38,937 nt of DNA from an uncultured Prevotellaceae bacterium (GTDB taxonomy: Bacteria > Bacteroidota > Bacteroidia > Bacteroidales > Bacteroidaceae): positions 1 through 38,937 of the forward strand of contig CAMVLT010000034.1 of assembly GCA_947168395.1 (NCBI GenBank), given 5' to 3'. The notes under the pieces are model-generated. The model was not told the DNA's origin, ran no database searches, and saw nothing but the letters and a program-made list of their open reading frames with translations. Within the stretch, counting starts at the first letter, position 1. Each line of letters starts with the position of its first letter. Shown here in pieces: positions 32,388-38,937 of this stretch. The translations under genes and the position numbers were made by a program.

Positions 32388-34175
32388 ATGAAAAGTTTTT
32401 TGAAGTACACTTTGGCCACTATTTGTGGTCTTGTTATTTTTACATTCATCGCAGGGTTAATATTCTTTGCGTCCCTACTCGGTATGGCCGCTTCGGGTTC
32501 ATCGACTACTCAAGTGAAGGACAATTCGGTCTTCGTTCTGAAGATGGATGGAGCAGTCCAGGAACGCATGGAGGGCGACACTCCCCTCTCCATATTACTC
32601 AACAGCAGCGACATGGACGTCATGGGCTTGGAGGACATCGTGGCCAGCATCAAGAAGGCCAAGGATCACAACGACATCAAGGGTATCTACATTGAGGGCG
32701 GCCTCACAGAATTCGACTCTCCGGCCTCAGCCCAGCAGGTGCGCGACGCCTTAAAGGATTTCAAGAAAAGCGGCAAGTGGATTCTCGCCTATGCCGATAA
32801 CTACACCCAGCAGGGCTATTATGTGGCTTCGGTGGCCGACACCGTGATACTGAACCTTACGGGCATGATTGAGCTAAAGGGTATCGGCGGTAAGCGGGAA
32901 TACATGACCGGACTATACGAGAAACTCGGCGTGAAGTACCAGCCCGTGCGTGTAGGCAAATATAAAAGTTATGTGGAAAGTGTCACCCGTAAAGACATGA
33001 GTCCCGAAAACCGCGAGCAGACCGAGGCCTATCAGCAAGGCATCTGGAAACACATGCTGAAGGACATGGCTGAGAGCCGCTCACGACTTACTGCAGAGCA
33101 GATTGACCAGATGGTGAGCGACAGCATCCTAACCTTCGCCTCACCTGCCGACTACCTGAAAGGAGGACTCGTTGATGCACTCCGCTATCCGGAAGAAGTA
33201 AAGCCAACCGTCAACCGCCTTTTGGGGGCCGACCTCGACGACGACATCAACCAGCTGCTGCTCAGCGACATGATAGCCCTGCCCACCACAGACGAGAAGG
33301 GCGATGAGGTGGCCGTCTACTACGCCTATGGCGAAATCATCGACCAGAAAACCAGCATGTTCTCCACCGAGCATAACATCATTGGCAAGGAGACTGTCGA
33401 CGACCTCAACAAGCTGGCCGATGACGATAACGTGAAGGCCGTCGTGCTGCGCGTCAATTCCCCCGGTGGCAGTGCCGTAGCCTCTGAGCAAATCAATCAC
33501 GCCATCAAACAGTTGAAGGCCAAGAAGCCGGTGGTGGTATCGATGGGCGGCGTGGCAGCCTCGGGCGGCTACATGATCAGTTCCAACGGCGACTACATCT
33601 TTGCCGAACCGACCACCATCACGGGCAGCATCGGCATTTTCGGACTGATTCCCAACTTCTCAGGCTTAGTGACCGACAAACTGGGAGTCACTTTCGATGG
33701 CACAAAGACCAACAATTATACCGACTTCGAAGAGAACTTGATATTAAGCAAAGACAACGCGCAGGAGTTGAAGTTCATGCAGACCTACGTTAACCGTGGC
33801 TACGAGACGTTCCTCAGCATCGTGGCCGAGGGTCGCAAGATGACTCGCGATCAGGTACACGAGATAGCCCAGGGTCGCGTATGGTTAGCTACCGATGCCC
33901 TGCCCATCAAGCTGGTTGACAAACTCGGTTCCTTGGATGATGCCGTCAAGAAAGCGGCAGAACTGGCCAAACTCACAGAATACCACCAGAAGAACTACCC
34001 TGCCCCAGCCCCGTGGTATGAAGACCTGATGGATATGGGACAGAAGAAGGACTCCTACCTCAACGGCGAACTGCGCGAGATTCTGGGTGAGCTCTATCAG
34101 CCCCTGCTCAACGCCCGCCGTGACCAGCAGCGCAACCGCCTTCAGGCACGCCTGCCCTACCTCCTGAATTTCTAA
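32388..34175 (+). CDS. sppA: Signal peptide peptidase SppA, long type
   Basis: A 595-residue membrane-anchored serine protease that degrades cleaved signal peptides. An N-terminal membrane segment (residues 6-33) is followed by two tandem Clp-like protease domains. The catalytic Lys is probably Lys193 (GKYKSYVE) in the first, and Ser392 (GGVAASGGYMISS) lies in the second. The NSPGGSAVASEQI strand (357-369) is also typical. The length matches the 67-kDa (E. coli) type. It is the first gene of a tight operon; lpxK starts 33 nt downstream. Confidence 0.95.
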   Translation: MKSFLKYTLATICGLVIFTFIAGLIFFASLLGMAASGSSTTQVKDNSVFVLKMDGAVQERMEGDTPLSILLNSSDMDVMGLEDIVASIKKAKDHNDIKGIYIEGGLTEFDSPASAQQVRDALKDFKKSGKWILAYADNYTQQGYYVASVADTVILNLTGMIELKGIGGKREYMTGLYEKLGVKYQPVRVGKYKSYVESVTRKDMSPENREQTEAYQQGIWKHMLKDMAESRSRLTAEQIDQMVSDSILTFASPADYLKGGLVDALRYPEEVKPTVNRLLGADLDDDINQLLLSDMIALPTTDEKGDEVAVYYAYGEIIDQKTSMFSTEHNIIGKETVDDLNKLADDDNVKAVVLRVNSPGGSAVASEQINHAIKQLKAKKPVVVSMGGVAASGGYMISSNGDYIFAEPTTITGSIGIFGLIPNFSGLVTDKLGVTFDGTKTNNYTDFEENLILSKDNAQELKFMQTYVNRGYETFLSIVAEGRKMTRDQVHEIAQGRVWLATDALPIKLVDKLGSLDDAVKKAAELAKLTEYHQKNYPAPAPWYEDLMDMGQKKDSYLNGELREILGELYQPLLNARRDQQRNRLQARLPYLLNF

Positions 34176-34208
34176 AAAAAGTCTATCTGCCAAAAAGAAC
34201 TGCCCATC

Positions 34209-35375
34209 ATGGAAGGGGACTTTATAAAAATCAACGAATGGCTGCTGCCCCTAAGCTGGCTTTACGGCTTAGGGGTACGTTTCAGGAATTTCCTCTTCGA
34301 CGTGGGCATCCTGAAGAGCCAGGACTATAAAGTACCCATCATCTCGGTTGGCAACATTACCGTTGGAGGCACAGGCAAGACACCCCATGTGGAATACCTC
34401 GCCAAGCTGCTGAAAGACCAGTTTAAAGTGGCTGTATTGAGCCGTGGCTACAAGCGCAAGAGCCACGGTTACGTGTTGGCCGACAAGGACACGCCCATGC
34501 GGCAGATTGGTGATGAGCCCTACCAGATGCGGCAGAAGTTCCCGGGCATCACAGTTGCCGTCGACAAAAACCGAAGACGAGGCATAGCCCGGTTGACCGA
34601 AGACGACACCATTGATGTCATACTCCTTGACGATGCCTTCCAGCACCGTTACGTAAAACCAGGCATCAACATCCTGCTGGTCGACTACCACCGCCTTATC
34701 ATTTACGACAAGCTGCTGCCCGCAGGCAGACTGCGCGAGCCCCTTCCAGGCAAGAACCGCGCCGACATCGTCATCGTCACCAAGTGCCCGAAGGAGCTGA
34801 AGCCCATGGAGTACCGCGTCATCACCCGCGCCATGAACCTCTACGCTTATCAGACCCTCTATTTCTCGACACTGGAGTACGGCGAACTGCGTCCCGTCTT
34901 CCCCCAGGTCCGCAGTAGCTTGACGTTGTCACAGCTTTCCAGCCATAACGTGCTGCTGCTGACGGGCATCGCCTCGCCGCGCCAGCTGAGTGAAGACCTG
35001 AAGCCCCTGGTCAAGAGCATCACCCCGATGGCCTTTGCCGACCACCACCATTTCACCCCAAAAGACCTCCTGCGGCTCAGTGCCACGTTCGAGGCCATGC
35101 CCTCGCCCAAGGTCATCATCACCACCGAGAAAGACGCTACACGGCTGAACGATGCCGGGGAGCTGGGCGACGAGCTGCGCAAGGCCTTCTACGTCATTCC
35201 CGTCAACATCAAGTTCATGCTTGAGCAAGAAGATTTGTTTAACCAAAACATTATAGGCTATGTACGCAAAAATTCAAGAAACAGCATCCTGGCTAAAGCA
35301 AAGGATGTCCACCAGTCCAAAGACAGCCATCATTCTGGGGACAGGCCTCGGACAATTAGTTTCAGAAATAACTGA
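34209..35375 (+). CDS. lpxK: Tetraacyldisaccharide 4'-kinase
   Basis: A 388-residue inner-membrane-associated kinase that adds the 4'-phosphate in lipid A synthesis. The N-terminal hydrophobic helix (WLLPLSWLYGLGVRFRNFLF), Walker A GNITVGGTGKTPHVEYL (48-64) and VILLDDAFQHRYV with the DDxFQH motif are present. The last 38 residues (from the Val codon after IIGY) overlap pnp in another frame, and the extra tail (AKAKDVHQSKDSHHSG) is charged and looks like overprinted sequence. Family proteins of this group are often about 350 residues, so the tail may be dispensable. Confidence 0.93.
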   Translation: MEGDFIKINEWLLPLSWLYGLGVRFRNFLFDVGILKSQDYKVPIISVGNITVGGTGKTPHVEYLAKLLKDQFKVAVLSRGYKRKSHGYVLADKDTPMRQIGDEPYQMRQKFPGITVAVDKNRRRGIARLTEDDTIDVILLDDAFQHRYVKPGINILLVDYHRLIIYDKLLPAGRLREPLPGKNRADIVIVTKCPKELKPMEYRVITRAMNLYAYQTLYFSTLEYGELRPVFPQVRSSLTLSQLSSHNVLLLTGIASPRQLSEDLKPLVKSITPMAFADHHHFTPKDLLRLSATFEAMPSPKVIITTEKDATRLNDAGELGDELRKAFYVIPVNIKFMLEQEDLFNQNIIGYVRKNSRNSILAKAKDVHQSKDSHHSGDRPRTISFRNN

Positions 35376-36132
35376 CACCTACGAGTTCGAGTATTCCGAA
35401 ATACCAAATTTCCCGGTATCTACTGTCGAGGGGCACTCTGGAAAGCTCATCTTTGGAAAGCTCGGCGGCGTCGACATAATGGCCATGAAAGGCCGCTTCC
35501 ACTACTATGAAGGCTACTCCATGAAGGAGGTGACCTTCCCCGTGCGAGTGATGTACGAGTTAGGCATCAAGACCCTGTTTGTCAGCAACGCCGCCGGTGG
35601 CATGAACCCGGGCTTCAAGATTGGCGACCTGATGGTCATTACCGACCACATCAATTTCTTCCCCGAGCATCCGCTGCGCGGCAAGAACTTCCCCACGGGA
35701 CCACGATTCCCCGATATGCACGCCACCTACGACCCTTCCCTCATCCAGCTGGCCAGCCAAATAGCCCGCGAGAAGAAAATCCGACTGCAGTACGGTGTCT
35801 ACATGGGTGTGCAGGGTCCCACCTTCGAGACCCCTGCCGAATATCGCATGTACCGCACCCTGGGCGGCGACACCGTGGGCATGTCAACCGTGCCTGAGGT
35901 CATCGTAGCCCATCACTGCGGCATCCGCACCTTCGGCATTAGCGTGGTGACCGACCTTGGCGGCTTCGACATCCCCGTCGAGGTAAGTCATGAGGAGGTA
36001 CAAGAGGCTGCCGACAAGGCACAGCCGCTGATGACACAAATCATGCGCGAGATGATAGTACGCTCGGAAAAGACAGAAAGCATGAAAAAAGAGAAATTCA
36101 ACACCGACCATCCCACCGACAAATGGAAATAG
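35260..36132 (+). CDS. Purine-nucleoside phosphorylase
   Basis: A 290-residue cytoplasmic enzyme splitting purine nucleosides with phosphate to free base and ribose-1-phosphate. It is of the trimeric PNP type: ILGTGLGQL (25-33), VEGHSGKL, RFHYYEGYSM, SNAAGGMNPGF, GPTFETPAEYRM and GMSTVPEVIVA. The ATG at 35260 is supported by homology-like MYAKIQETASWLKQRM; it lies 116 nt inside lpxK in a different frame. The stop overlaps thiL by 10 nt. Confidence 0.94.
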   Translation: MYAKIQETASWLKQRMSTSPKTAIILGTGLGQLVSEITDTYEFEYSEIPNFPVSTVEGHSGKLIFGKLGGVDIMAMKGRFHYYEGYSMKEVTFPVRVMYELGIKTLFVSNAAGGMNPGFKIGDLMVITDHINFFPEHPLRGKNFPTGPRFPDMHATYDPSLIQLASQIAREKKIRLQYGVYMGVQGPTFETPAEYRMYRTLGGDTVGMSTVPEVIVAHHCGIRTFGISVVTDLGGFDIPVEVSHEEVQEAADKAQPLMTQIMREMIVRSEKTESMKKEKFNTDHPTDKWK

Positions 36133-37175
36133 CAACAATTGGAGAATTCGGACTTATCGACAGGCTGACCAATGGTCTCAGCCCTAAGAACCAGTCAACA
36201 AAGTACGGCGTAGGCGACGACTGCGCCGTGCTCTCATATCCCGACCACGAAGTGCTCGTCACCACCGACCTGCTGATGGAGGGCGTACACTTCGACCTGA
36301 CCTACACCGATTTGCAGCACCTTGGCTACAAGGCGGTGATGGTGAACCTCAGCGATGTGTTCGCCATGAACGGCACGCCACGACAGGTCACCGTCTCGCT
36401 TGCCATCAGCAAGCGGTTCAGCGTTGAAGACATCGAGCAGCTCTACACCGGCATGCGACTTGCATGCGAGAAGTGGAACGTCGACATTGTCGGCGGCGAC
36501 ACCACAGCCTCCTATACCGGTCTGGCCATCAGCATCACCTGCATAGGCGAAGCCGACAAGGACGACATTGTCTACCGCAACGGAGCCCGCGACACCGACC
36601 TCATCTGCGTCAGCGGCGACCTCGGTGCCGCCTACATGGGACTACAACTCTTAGAGCGCGAGAAGGCCGTCTATTACCAGATGCTGAATGAGAAGAAACA
36701 GAAGGGGGAAGGTTTGGAGGAGGCTTTCCAGCCCGACTTCAGCGGCAAGGAGTACCTGCTCCAGCGACAGCTGCAAGCCGAAGCCCGAGGCGACATCATC
36801 CAACGGCTGCGCGAAGCCGGCATCCGTCCCACCGCCATGATGGACGTCTCTGACGGACTCAGCAGCGAGCTGCGCCACATCTGCAAACAGTCGGGCGTGG
36901 GCTGCCGCATCTTCGAGAAGAATCTGCCCATTGACTACCAGACAGCTGTCATGGCCGAAGAGATGAACATGAACGTCACCACCTGTGCCCTGAATGGCGG
37001 CGAGGACTACGAACTGGTGTTCACCGTGCCCATAGGCGACCGCGAAAAGGTGGAGGCTATTGACGACGTCAAGCTCATCGGCTACATCACCGACCAGAAG
37101 TACGGCCACATCCTCGTCAGTCGCGACGGGCAGGAATTCGAGCTGAAAGCACAAGGCTGGAACTTTGCACATTGA
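36123..37175 (+). CDS. thiL: Thiamine-monophosphate kinase
   Basis: A 350-residue cytoplasmic kinase making thiamine diphosphate from thiamine monophosphate and ATP. Motifs: GEFGLIDRL (7-15), YGVGDDCAVL, VTTDLLMEGVHFDL, VNLSDVFAMNGTPRQ, and DVSDGLSSEL, ending with CALNGGEDYELVFTVP. The ATG overlaps the pnp stop by 10 nt. The segment around residues 180-215 (YYQMLNEKKQKGEGLEEAFQP) is a charged linker. No TPP riboswitch is seen here. Confidence 0.94.
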   Translation: MEIATIGEFGLIDRLTNGLSPKNQSTKYGVGDDCAVLSYPDHEVLVTTDLLMEGVHFDLTYTDLQHLGYKAVMVNLSDVFAMNGTPRQVTVSLAISKRFSVEDIEQLYTGMRLACEKWNVDIVGGDTTASYTGLAISITCIGEADKDDIVYRNGARDTDLICVSGDLGAAYMGLQLLEREKAVYYQMLNEKKQKGEGLEEAFQPDFSGKEYLLQRQLQAEARGDIIQRLREAGIRPTAMMDVSDGLSSELRHICKQSGVGCRIFEKNLPIDYQTAVMAEEMNMNVTTCALNGGEDYELVFTVPIGDREKVEAIDDVKLIGYITDQKYGHILVSRDGQEFELKAQGWNFAH

Positions 37176-37786
37176 ACGTTGAACAACACGTGATTACCGT
37201 GAAGCCCAAAGTAGCAGTCATCGACCCTAACACACTGGCCGCCATCGGACTGCAACAGCTGTTGCAGAAGGTCATTCCCTTCATGACGGTCGATACCTTT
37301 AGCTCGTTCGCCGAGTTAGAGGCCAACCATCCTGAGCACTACGCCCACTACTTCACAGCCATGAACATCGTGCTACAGAACAGGCCGTTCTTCACCGAAA
37401 ACCGCCGGAAGACCATTGTCCTGACATCAAGCCCCGACAACGCCAACCTACTGAGCGAGTTCCACTGCCTCTGTGTCAACATGCCCGAACCTGCCCTGGT
37501 GCGCTCGCTCCTGATGCTCCATCAGCACGCACACTCCGGCGGTAAGAACCTGCCCCCCATGCCGCAGGACACGAAACGCGGCATACTCTCCGAGCGTGAA
37601 ATCCAGGTGATGAACCTCATCGTGCGGGGATATATCAACAAGCAGATAGCCGACCAGCTTAACATCGGGCTCGCCACGGTGGTCACCCACCGGCGCAACA
37701 TCATGGAGAAGCTGGGCATCAAGAGCGTGTCGGCACTCACCATCTACGCCGTCATGCACGGCTACGTGGACATCAACAAAATCTGA
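37172..37786 (+). CDS. LuxR-type response regulator with degenerate receiver
   Basis: A 204-residue protein. The N-terminal part keeps the first strand of a receiver (KVAVIDPNTLAAIGLQQLLQ), but where the phospho-acceptor strand should be there is HYFTAMNIVLQ without an Asp, so it is probably not phosphorylated. The C-terminus is a LuxR helix-turn-helix: LSEREIQVMNLIVRGYINKQIAD and IGLATVVTHRRNIMEKLGIKS. The start may be TTG 37172, which overlaps the thiL stop (TTGA), or GTG 37190; both are in frame. It probably responds to a small ligand or partner protein rather than a sensor kinase (inference). Confidence 0.82.
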   Translation: MNVEQHVITVKPKVAVIDPNTLAAIGLQQLLQKVIPFMTVDTFSSFAELEANHPEHYAHYFTAMNIVLQNRPFFTENRRKTIVLTSSPDNANLLSEFHCLCVNMPEPALVRSLLMLHQHAHSGGKNLPPMPQDTKRGILSEREIQVMNLIVRGYINKQIADQLNIGLATVVTHRRNIMEKLGIKSVSALTIYAVMHGYVDINKI

Positions 37787-37850
37787 GACCGTAAAGGTTA
37801 TAGACGAGGCGGTCGGTCTCGGATTGAGTCCCGTATTTTCTCGATGTCAC
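37785..37850 (-). pseudogene. C-terminal fragment of a DNA methylase (left copy)
   Basis: The minus strand reads VTSRKYGTQSETDRLVYNL then YGL and stops being homologous at the luxR stop codon. ETDRLVYNLYGL matches the C-terminal motif of Eco57I-type/N6-adenine DNA methylases (LVY.LYGLT..EI.IVE). Only about 22 residues remain. Most of the fragment lies in the left 113-bp repeat; the YNLYGL part is just outside it and differs in DNA from the right copy. Confidence 0.55.
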
Positions 37851-37914
37851 TCACCCGTCCCCGTGGCATTCGAAGAATTAAGAAAACAAGGAATTTGTAT
37901 TAGTTATTCTTAAA
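37802..37914. repeat. 113-bp direct repeat, left copy
   Basis: Identical over 113 nt to 38771-38883. It contains the core GGGGACGGGT on the minus strand (37853-37862). It begins 15 nt after the luxR stop codon. No gene occupies 37787-38070; a second GGGGACGGGT core (minus, 37929-37938) lies just beyond the repeat. Confidence 0.95.
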
Positions 37915-38016
37915 ATGATGAAACAGGAACCCGTCCCCATGTTTCCCTCAATGATGCTGTATAATTTTTCGAGTTTTGTCATATTGATAGAATATTTATT
38001 TTTTTGTTCGCTATTA

Positions 38017-38048
38017 GTTGTATAATTCAAAATTTATGCTTAATTTTG
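38017..38048 (+). promoter_or_regulatory. Promoter of the kinase-fold gene
   Basis: GTTG (38017-38020, near TTTG), a 20-nt spacer and TAATTTTG (38041-38048) precede the ATG at 38071 by 22 nt. GAAAGA before the ATG may act as a weak ribosome site. Confidence 0.6.
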
Positions 38049-38070
38049 CAGCGGAAGCAACTAAAGAAAG

Positions 38071-38712
38071 ATGAATCATGACATTTCTCAACCAGTTCCA
38101 CAAGGAAGTGACGGAGCGCAAGATGCGGAAAATAGCCGCATCGCAGCAATCGCCGATCAGCTCGAGCGACTTTGCGCAATACATGAAGCGCAACGTGGAG
38201 ATAGCCTCAAAGATGTAAGCCGTTTTGAAACCGAGCAACGTGCCGCTGAGCAAATGGCTAAAAGTCAAGGTTACTGGATTCCCATGATGGATATCTTCGA
38301 CCTTGGCGTTCCAGGTCCAAGCGGCAACGAAAACGACACTTACGTTGGAGAGAAAGTCATTTATAAAGTGAACAACCTGCTTAATAGTGGGAGTATAATT
38401 GGCTTGTTGCACAAAATCATGATGCACAACACCCTTTTTCCAGATACCGCTTATTCCTTTTATGGCTTTGCTGGGTTTGATGGGCGCACCATTCAACCTG
38501 TTATCGTCCAGCCAAGAATAGCCAATGCCCATCCAGCCACAAAGATTCAGATTGACACCTATTTGGCTGCCCTCGGCTTCGAGAAGACCACTCAGGATGG
38601 CCGTTTCAGGAACAGTCAATACGAGGTTTGGGATGTAGTGCCTCGTAACGTTCTTGTCGATGATGAAGGAGACATCTTTGTGGTAGATGCAGAGATTAAG
38701 CATATTGGATAG
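38071..38712 (+). CDS. Stand-alone polyvalent-type protein kinase
   Basis: A 213-residue protein that resembles the kinase domain found in large polyvalent proteins of phages and conjugative elements. Kinase-like positions: a Gly-rich segment GVPGPSGNENDTY (79-91), a Lys in VIYKVNN (Lys99), the hinge PVIVQPRI, a catalytic loop WDVVPRNVLVD with Asp188 and Asn193, and VVDAEIK with Asp206 in place of DFG. All the key residues expected for activity are present. The first 65 residues are charged and helical. It has its own promoter and lies between two exact 113-bp repeats. The target is unknown; a role in conflict between elements or in defence is inference. Confidence 0.75.
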   Translation: MNHDISQPVPQGSDGAQDAENSRIAAIADQLERLCAIHEAQRGDSLKDVSRFETEQRAAEQMAKSQGYWIPMMDIFDLGVPGPSGNENDTYVGEKVIYKVNNLLNSGSIIGLLHKIMMHNTLFPDTAYSFYGFAGFDGRTIQPVIVQPRIANAHPATKIQIDTYLAALGFEKTTQDGRFRNSQYEVWDVVPRNVLVDDEGDIFVVDAEIKHIG

Positions 38713-38714
38713 TA

Positions 38715-38819
38715 CTATTCTTTTCCTTCAACGATTTTGATTTCATCTTCCGTCAGGCCATAGAGGTGACAGACGAGGCGGTCGGTCTCGGATTGAGTCC
38801 CGTATTTTCTCGATGTCAC
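38715..38819 (-). pseudogene. C-terminal fragment of a DNA methylase (right copy)
   Basis: The minus strand encodes a 34-residue tail with ETDRLVCHLYGLTEDEIKI then VEGKE and a stop (TAG at 38715-38717). This is the typical end of Eco57I-type/N6-adenine methylases. Upstream of GTG (38817-38819) the frame is closed by TGA, and the sequence continues as repeat without methylase homology, so only the tail remains in the window. It converges with the kinase gene, 2 nt between stops. Confidence 0.65.
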
Positions 38820-38883
38820 TCACCCGTCCCCGTGGCATTCGAAGAATTAAGAAAACAAGGAATTTGTATTAGTTATTCTTAAA
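38771..38883. repeat. 113-bp direct repeat, right copy
   Basis: Exact copy of 37802-37914, 969 bp to the right. It includes the inner part of the methylase tail and the GGGGACGGGT core (minus, 38822-38831). The final 54 bases of the window (38884-38937) show no gene. Confidence 0.95.
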
Positions 38884-38937
38884 CCTAAATTCCGCAGCGC
38901 TCTAGTTTAACATTATTTATAAGTGCCTGAGCAACAA

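Noticed and set aside
35884..37172. Open frames opposite pnp and thiL
   Set aside because: Shadows of strongly supported genes in a rightward operon.
37915..38025. 36-residue frame MMKQEPVPMFPSMMLY... with hydrophobic end
   Set aside because: It starts at the edge of the 113-bp repeat, contains the GGGGACGGGT core, and lacks a ribosome site. Too little to call a gene.

Overview
The window looks like a chromosomal segment from a gut- or rumen-type Prevotellaceae (Bacteroidales). This is inferred from three things. Bacteroidetes promoters recur before genes (-7 box TAnnTTTG, often with TTTG about 20 nt upstream). There is a SusC/SusD pair with a pectin-directed set of enzymes. Several protein families are typical of the group (HU-CCDC81/SPOR, DUF4738, exported flavodoxin, degenerate-receiver LuxR). 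No rRNA, tRNA, CRISPR array, integrase or IS transposase gene was seen.

Layout. (1) 1-1680: two small genes (a DUF2019/HEAT-like protein and an unknown protein), then a 178-bp element with inverted-repeat ends. (2) 1685-6300: a compact accessory cassette. It holds two small unknown proteins sharing a motif, a KilAC-like winged-helix protein, an unknown protein, a DUF3987-like ATPase and a CHC2-Toprim primase-like protein. The cassette is full of palindromic repeats, and two repeat units sit in frame inside the primase gene. A 21-bp perfect inverted repeat encloses an AT-rich tract just before the ATPase gene. (3) 6391-14587: glycan use, with SusD and SusC (leftward), an SGNH/CE12-type esterase and a GH30 hydrolase. 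(4) 14598-17866: a glutathione peroxidase-nitroreductase fusion, an amidohydrolase and an AraC regulator. (5) 17897-20391: remnant of a DUF4143 AAA ATPase with its promoter and 33-nt tandem repeats, then a DUF2975/XRE/carboxypeptidase-regulatory-domain operon with a palindrome in its promoter. (6) 20478-27771: ppdK; the rfbC-ugd-lipoprotein operon; the HU/SPOR and FHA genes. (7) 27775-32270: GH28 polygalacturonase, exported flavodoxin, KDG kinase and Fe-alcohol dehydrogenase, all leftward. (8) 32388-37786: a tight rightward operon sppA-lpxK-pnp-thiL-luxR with overlapping genes. (9) 37785-38883: a stand-alone polyvalent-type protein kinase between two perfect 113-bp direct repeats, each carrying the tail of a DNA methylase gene.

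How the genes fit together. The GH28, CE12-type esterase, SusCD pair and KDG kinase suggest uptake and breakdown of pectin-type polymers, with uronate carbon entering as KDPG; ppdK serves central PEP/pyruvate exchange. ugd and rfbC make nucleotide sugars for surface polysaccharide, and lpxK makes lipid A. The two regions most worth study are the repeat-laden primase/ATPase cassette (1685-6300) and the repeat-bounded kinase cassette at the right end.
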